DNA of 11,504 bases from Paracoccaceae bacterium (GTDB lineage: Bacteria > Pseudomonadota > Alphaproteobacteria > Rhodobacterales > Rhodobacteraceae): assembly GCA_003561595.1 (NCBI GenBank), contig PWWF01000279.1, positions 1 through 11,504 of the forward strand, read 5' to 3'. The stretch's first letter is position 1; each line of letters begins with the position of its first letter. The notes beneath the pieces are model-generated. The model was not told where the DNA came from, did no database searches, and saw nothing but the letters and a program-made list of their open reading frames with translations. Shown one piece after another: positions 7,559 to 11,504 of this stretch. Both the position numbers and the translations under genes were made by a program.

Positions 7559-8893
7559 GTGGACCTGATCGGGCTGCTGCCGAGTTTTGGCAATTTCATC
7601 TATACAATCGCGGCCTTTATCGTCGTTCTGTCGATCATCGTGGCGGTGCATGAATACGGCCATTATATCGTCGGGCGCTGGTCAGGCATCGATGCGGATG
7701 TGTTTTCCATCGGCTTTGGCCCGGTCTTGCTGAGCGGCAAGGACAAGCGCGGCACCGTCTGGCAGGTCGCGGCCATCCCCCTTGGCGGTTATGTGAAATT
7801 CGCGGGTGATGCAGATGCGGCATCGGGCAAGGATGCCGAGGGTCTGGCGCAGATGGATGATGCGCAGCGCCGCCGCACCATGCATGGCGCGCCCCTCTGG
7901 GCGCGGGCGGCGACAGTTTCCGCAGGGCCGATCTTCAATTTCATCTTCGCCTTTTTCGTCTTTGTCGGCCTGCTGATGGTCGAGGGCGTGGCCACGGATG
8001 AGCCCATCGTGGGCGATATCACCCCCCTGCCGGCCCAGCCGTTCGAGCTGGAACCGGGGGACCGCATCATCGCGGTCGAAGGGGTCGAGGTGAATTCGCT
8101 GTCTGATTTCCTGTCCAATGCCGATCAGATGCCCGCCGAGCCGGTGCTGAATTACACGGTCGAACGCGACGGGCAGGTGATGGATGTGACCGGCCCGCAC
8201 CCGCAGCCACCGCTGGCGGGCAGCATCGCGCTGCAATCCGCCGCGCGCGAGGCGCAGATGCAGCGTGGCGATGTGATCCTTGCCGTTGATGGCACCGAGG
8301 TCGCGACATTCCGCGAATTGCGCGACATCGTGGCCGAATCGGGCGGGGCGGCGCTGGATCTGCGGGTCTGGCGCGATGGGTCCGAACTCGACCTGCTGCT
8401 GGAGCCGCGCAGCACCGACATGCCCATGCCCGGCGGGGGGTTCGAGACCCGCTATCTGATCGGCCTGACATCCGGCGCCGTGTTCGAATACGGCACGCGC
8501 AGCCCCGGTGTGATGGAAGCCTCTACCATGGCGGTCACGCAGATCTGGACTGTGATCCGCACCTCGATCGAGGGGTTGTATTACATGATCGTGGGCCAGA
8601 TCAGCACCTGCAACCTGTCCAGCCCCATCGGGATCGCCGAAGCCTCGGTCGCCACGGCCAGTGACGGATTGATCGAATTCATCTGGTTCATCGCGATTCT
8701 GTCCGTGGCCATCGGGATGCTGAACCTGTTCCCGATCCCGCCGCTGGACGGGGGCCATCTGGTGTTTCACGCCTATGAGGCCGTGATGCGCCGCCCCGCA
8801 GGTGACCGCGCCGTGCAGATCCTTGTGACGATTGGCCTGGCGCTGGTGCTGTCGCTGTTTGCCTTTGCGCTGTTCAACGATCTGACCTGCTGA
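7559..8893 (+). CDS. rseP: RIP metalloprotease RseP (site-2 protease)
   Basis: RseP is a zinc intramembrane protease that, in model bacteria, cleaves anti-sigma factors and leftover signal peptides. The 444-residue protein has a first membrane helix with the HEYGH zinc motif (31-35), the conserved IGFGPVL and IPLGGYVKFAGD segments (51-57, 73-84), a second helix with SAGPIFNFIFAF (121-132), two PDZ domains (about 150-210 and 218-285; GDRIIAVEGVEV and GDVILAVDGTEV), then the third zinc ligand in MLNLFPIPPLDGGH (387-400, Asp397), and a final helix. I chose the GTG at 7559 because AAGGGGA lies 5-6 bases upstream and the protein then begins MDLIGLLP, placing the zinc motif as expected. A GTG at 7541 would add six residues. 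It follows dxr by 28 bases. Confidence 0.95.
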   Translation: MDLIGLLPSFGNFIYTIAAFIVVLSIIVAVHEYGHYIVGRWSGIDADVFSIGFGPVLLSGKDKRGTVWQVAAIPLGGYVKFAGDADAASGKDAEGLAQMDDAQRRRTMHGAPLWARAATVSAGPIFNFIFAFFVFVGLLMVEGVATDEPIVGDITPLPAQPFELEPGDRIIAVEGVEVNSLSDFLSNADQMPAEPVLNYTVERDGQVMDVTGPHPQPPLAGSIALQSAAREAQMQRGDVILAVDGTEVATFRELRDIVAESGGAALDLRVWRDGSELDLLLEPRSTDMPMPGGGFETRYLIGLTSGAVFEYGTRSPGVMEASTMAVTQIWTVIRTSIEGLYYMIVGQISTCNLSSPIGIAEASVATASDGLIEFIWFIAILSVAIGMLNLFPIPPLDGGHLVFHAYEAVMRRPAGDRAVQILVTIGLALVLSLFAFALFNDLTC

Positions 8894-8955
8894 CGCGCCC
8901 CGGATCCGCCGCGCGCCTGCCCGAATCCTGCCGCAATCCGGCGCTATCCAAGCGC

Positions 8956-8964
8956 AAAAGGAGG
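8956..8964 (+). promoter_or_regulatory. strong Shine-Dalgarno of the small membrane protein gene
   Basis: AAAAGGAGG ends four bases before the ATG at 8969. It is the best match to the anti-Shine-Dalgarno sequence seen in the window, stronger than those of the neighbouring essential genes, and is the main reason for calling the short gene that follows. Confidence 0.8.
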
Positions 8965-8968
8965 CGAC

Positions 8969-9130
8969 ATGGCTTATATCGATGCTGAACTGCGCAACAT
9001 GCAACTGGTCTGGTCGCGCATTGGCGATTGGGTGCTGGTGGCGGCCTTGATCGTGCTGTCGCTTGCCATGGCAAGCGGGGTAGCCCTTGTGCTCAACTAT
9101 GGCCTTGACGCCTTGCAATACGGGCTCTGA
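8969..9130 (+). CDS. small single-pass membrane protein, function unknown
   Basis: A 53-codon gene, too short for many gene finders. I do not recognise the protein. It starts with MAYIDAELRNMQLVWSRIGD, a polar, possibly amphipathic stretch of about 20 residues. One hydrophobic segment follows at about 21-43 (WVLVAALIVLSLAMASGVAL and a few more), then a ten-residue tail, LDALQYGL at its end. There is no cysteine and no signal-peptidase-like site, so it is probably anchored in the inner membrane. By the positive-inside rule the N-terminus, with its two arginines, should face the cytoplasm. It lies 75 bases after rseP and 193 bases before bamA on the same strand, with a near-perfect ribosome binding site, and a hairpin begins 23 bases after its stop. 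Co-transcription with rseP is likely. A role in envelope biology, for example as a helper of a membrane complex, is only a guess from context. Confidence 0.7.
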   Translation: MAYIDAELRNMQLVWSRIGDWVLVAALIVLSLAMASGVALVLNYGLDALQYGL

Positions 9131-9153
9131 CCCGCTTTTCCGCAGCCTTGTCC

Positions 9154-9182
9154 AGCGCGCCCCGGTCCCGCCGCGGCGCGCT
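9154..9182 (+). terminator. strong hairpin between the small membrane protein gene and bamA
   Basis: AGCGCGCC (9154-9161) and GGCGCGCT (9175-9182) form a perfect 8-bp stem. Inside it, after one C-C mismatch, CGG (9163-9165) can pair with CCG (9171-9173) around a 5-base loop. It starts 23 bases after the small gene's stop. No T-tract follows, so it may be a partial or Rho-assisted terminator, or an RNA-processing or stabilising hairpin that sets bamA levels apart from the genes upstream. Confidence 0.4.
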
Positions 9183-9259
9183 ATGTCACAGGCTGTTGCG
9201 CGACTGTTGCAGATACTGCGCCACGTCGTCCGCGCGCCCCTTCACCCCCGCCGATTGCT

Positions 9260-9288
9260 TTGACAAGCCTGCCGTTACCCGATACGCA
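9260..9288 (+). promoter_or_regulatory. possible promoter for bamA
   Basis: TTGACA at 9260-9265 is an exact -35 consensus. After a 17-base spacer comes TACGCA at 9283-9288, a poor -10 box, then an A-rich run (AAATAAAAA) just before the bamA start region. A transcript starting near 9295 would have a leader of roughly 30 bases. The location after the hairpin supports an internal promoter; the weak -10 keeps confidence low. Confidence 0.35.
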
Positions 9289-9323
9289 AGAGCAAATAAA
9301 AATGCGGAAATGCGGGGCCCGAC

Positions 9324-11504
9324 ATGCGGGGATTCTTGGGGATGCCATCGGCGCACAAATGTGGTGCGGCGATCAGATGCAATATCGTCTCGGCGGTGTT
9401 CTTGTGTCTGTTTTCACTGACGTTTTCAGCGCTTGCCACACAGGCCGACGCGCAAAGCGGACAGTTTTCCAACATCGTGATCGAAGGCAATCAGCGTGTT
9501 GACGACTCGACCATTCGCGGCATCGCGGGAATCGCACCCGGACAGGCCGTGTCCGGCGCGCAGATCAGCGCGGCTGTGGGCAGCCTGACGGCCTCTGGCC
9601 TGTTCGAGGATGTCGATGTCAGCCCCCAGGGCAGCACCCTGCGCATCACCGTGCGCGAAAACCCCATCATCGGGATCGTCAATTTCGAAGGCAATCGCCG
9701 CATTGATGATGATGTCATCAGCGGCGTGGTCGAAACGCGCTCGGGCACGTTTCTGAACCCCGCTCAGGTCGAAACGGACGCCCGCGAGATCGCGCGCCTG
9801 TATTCGCAGCGCGGGCGCACATCGGCAGAGGTGACGCCCCAGATCATCCCGCGCGGCGATAACCGCGTCGATCTGGCCTTCGAAATTCGCGAAGGCGACA
9901 CTGTCAATATCGAACGGCTGTCCTTTGTCGGCAACCGCGCGTTCTCGAACTACCGGCTGCGGCAGGTGGTCGATACCAAACAGGCGGGCCTGTTGCGCCG
10001 ATTCGTGCAACGCGATCAGTTCGTGGCCGAACGCATCGCACTTGACCGTCAGTTGCTGACCGATTTCTACCAGTCGCGCGGCTATGTCGATTTCGAGGTC
10101 CTGTCGGTAAATTCCGAATTGTCGCGCGAACGCGACGCGTTCTTCCTGACCTTCAATATCCGCGAAGGGCTGCAATATCGCTTCGGCACCATTTCGGTCA
10201 TCAGCGAAGTGGAGGGGATCGACCCCGCCGATTACGAGCGTGAATTGCGCCTGCGCCCGGGCGATATCTTCTCGCCCACGACGCTGGAGCGTAATGTCGC
10301 CCGGATGGAGCGCGTGGCCGAACAGCGCGGGCTGCGCTTTATCCGGGCCGAGCCGCGCTTTACCCGCGACAATCGCAACCAGACGATCGATGTCGAATTC
10401 GCCATCGTGCGCGGAGAGCGGACCTTTGTCGAACGCATCGACATTCAGGGCAACACCACCACGCTGGACCGCGTGATCCGGCGTCAGTTCCGCACTGCCG
10501 AAGGGGACCCGCTGAACCCGCGCGAGATCCGCGAAGCCGCAGCGCGCATTCGTGCCCTGGGCTATTTCTCCGATGTGGCGGTCGAACCGCGTGAGGGGTC
10601 GGCCCCTGATCAGGCGCTGATCGATGTCGAGGTCGAGGAAACCACCACCGGCTCGCTGGGCTTTGCCGCAAGCTATGCGCCCGCGCAGGGGATCGGTTTT
10701 GGCATCAACTTCTCGGAAGAGAACTTCCTGGGGCGCGGGCAGCAACTGGCGGCATCGTTCAACACGGTGCGCGGGTCGCGCGATATCTCGCTGCAGTTCA
10801 CCGAACCGGGGCTGATGAATCGCGACCTGTCCTACACGCTGGATGTGGGCTATCGCGAAACGCGCAGCTTCTTTTCGGATTTCAACACGCGAGAGGCATT
10901 CCTGAACAACTCGCTGGGCTTTCCGGTCAGTGAATACGGGCGGCTGCGTCTGCGTCAGGGGCTGCTGGCGGATCGGCTGTCGGGGCTGGGCGATGACAAT
11001 TCCCAGCGGCTGCGAGACGATCAGGACATGGGCACGGCGGTCACCGGCACGCTGGGCTATCGCTTTACCCATGATACGCGCGGTGTGGGCGCCGATCCGT
11101 CGCGCGGTTATGTGTTCAGCATCAGTCAGGATTTCGGGGTCGGCACCAGCAGCCGTGCCTTCATCTCGACCGAGGCGCGGGCAGGGTATGAGCTGTCTGT
11201 CTTCAACGAGGATGTCACGCTGAGCGCCGATGCGCGCGCCGGGGTCCTGCACATGCTGTCAGGGCGTTCGCGCAATTCCGAGCGGTTCCAACTGCCGCAG
11301 GTGATGCGTGGCTTCCGCCCCGGCGGGTCCGGCCCGCGGGATTTCGATTCTGCAAACAACGATGTGCTGGGCGGTACGCGCTATGCGTCCGTGCAGCTTG
11401 AGGCGCAGTTCCCCCTTGGCACGCCCGAGGAATACGGCCTGAGCGGCGGTGTCTTTGCCGATGTCGGCACAGTCTGGGGGGTTGATAATTTCAACCATCC
11501 CGGC
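9324..11504 (+). CDS. bamA: outer membrane protein assembly factor BamA (3' end outside window)
   Basis: BamA is the core of the BAM machine that folds beta-barrel proteins into the outer membrane. The visible 727 codons run off the right edge; perhaps 40-60 residues are missing judging from usual lengths. A signal peptide has its hydrophobic core at about 21-38 (IVSAVFLCLFSLTFSALA), with cleavage after ALA or after ADAQ. Five POTRA domains follow at about 48-112, 114-192, 193-282, 284-364 and 367-438, each with the FEGN/FVGN or similar first strand. The Omp85 barrel begins near 440 (TTGSLGFAASYAPAQGIGFG), with ENFLGRGQ (466-473) and the loop-6 motif MRGF (661-664) before PGGSGPRDF. The start is uncertain: ATG at 9324 has only GCGGGG as ribosome binding site, and ATG at 9342 would shorten the signal peptide by six residues. 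The gene follows rseP in many proteobacteria. Confidence 0.95.
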   Translation, partial: MRGFLGMPSAHKCGAAIRCNIVSAVFLCLFSLTFSALATQADAQSGQFSNIVIEGNQRVDDSTIRGIAGIAPGQAVSGAQISAAVGSLTASGLFEDVDVSPQGSTLRITVRENPIIGIVNFEGNRRIDDDVISGVVETRSGTFLNPAQVETDAREIARLYSQRGRTSAEVTPQIIPRGDNRVDLAFEIREGDTVNIERLSFVGNRAFSNYRLRQVVDTKQAGLLRRFVQRDQFVAERIALDRQLLTDFYQSRGYVDFEVLSVNSELSRERDAFFLTFNIREGLQYRFGTISVISEVEGIDPADYERELRLRPGDIFSPTTLERNVARMERVAEQRGLRFIRAEPRFTRDNRNQTIDVEFAIVRGERTFVERIDIQGNTTTLDRVIRRQFRTAEGDPLNPREIREAAARIRALGYFSDVAVEPREGSAPDQALIDVEVEETTTGSLGFAASYAPAQGIGFGINFSEENFLGRGQQLAASFNTVRGSRDISLQFTEPGLMNRDLSYTLDVGYRETRSFFSDFNTREAFLNNSLGFPVSEYGRLRLRQGLLADRLSGLGDDNSQRLRDDQDMGTAVTGTLGYRFTHDTRGVGADPSRGYVFSISQDFGVGTSSRAFISTEARAGYELSVFNEDVTLSADARAGVLHMLSGRSRNSERFQLPQVMRGFRPGGSGPRDFDSANNDVLGGTRYASVQLEAQFPLGTPEEYGLSGGVFADVGTVWGVDNFNHPG

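Noticed and set aside
8900..8941. Inverted repeat CCGGAT / ATCCGG between rseP and the small gene
   Set aside because: Only six base pairs with a 30-base loop; expected by chance in GC-rich DNA.
7682..9118. 478-codon open frame on the minus strand opposite rseP and the small membrane protein gene
   Set aside because: His- and Gln-rich antisense shadow without recognisable domains; the plus strand encodes a complete RseP with all catalytic motifs.
9426..11252. 608-codon open frame on the minus strand opposite bamA
   Set aside because: Its composition (Arg, Asp, Ile, Gln-rich repeats of antisense codons) follows from the bamA codon pattern; bamA itself has five POTRA domains and a barrel. No ribosome binding site or domain supports the reverse frame.

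Overview
This is a GC-rich, gene-dense chromosomal window from an alphaproteobacterium, most likely a member of the Rhodobacterales. That placement is an inference. It rests on the gene order pyrH-frr-uppS-cdsA-dxr-rseP-bamA, the strong preference for G or C at third codon positions, and the character of the MiaA, RseP and BamA proteins. No mobile element, CRISPR array, rRNA or tRNA is visible.

Left part (1-3244). The window opens inside the 3' end of a beta-hydroxyacid dehydrogenase gene. Its stop overlaps the start of a gamma-class carbonic anhydrase-like hexapeptide protein (ATGA overlap). A 401-base stretch without a supported gene (977-1377) follows, holding an A+T-rich motif and a GC hairpin. 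It ends where two genes arrive from the opposite strand: an AraC-type regulator (1378-2211) and, upstream of it, miaA for tRNA dimethylallyltransferase (2348-3244).

Right part (3374-11504). Divergently from miaA, across a 129-base shared upstream region, runs a rightward series of conserved housekeeping genes. These are pyrH (UMP kinase), frr (ribosome recycling), uppS (undecaprenyl diphosphate synthase), cdsA (CDP-diacylglycerol synthesis), dxr (second step of the MEP isoprenoid pathway), rseP (intramembrane site-2 protease) and bamA (outer-membrane protein assembly, cut off by the window end). Most spacings are short, including an ATGA overlap at uppS/cdsA and a 4-base gap at cdsA/dxr, so most of it probably forms one operon. 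The theme is envelope building: dxr supplies isoprenoid precursors, uppS makes the lipid carrier for peptidoglycan and other glycans, cdsA feeds phospholipid synthesis, rseP handles membrane proteolysis, and bamA inserts outer-membrane proteins.

The least ordinary item is a 53-codon gene at 8969-9130 between rseP and bamA. It has a near-perfect Shine-Dalgarno sequence and encodes a predicted single-pass membrane protein that I do not recognise. A strong hairpin (9154-9182) and a possible promoter (9260-9288) lie between it and bamA, suggesting that bamA also has its own transcription start. Apart from this small protein I see no undescribed system; the rest is conventional core genome.
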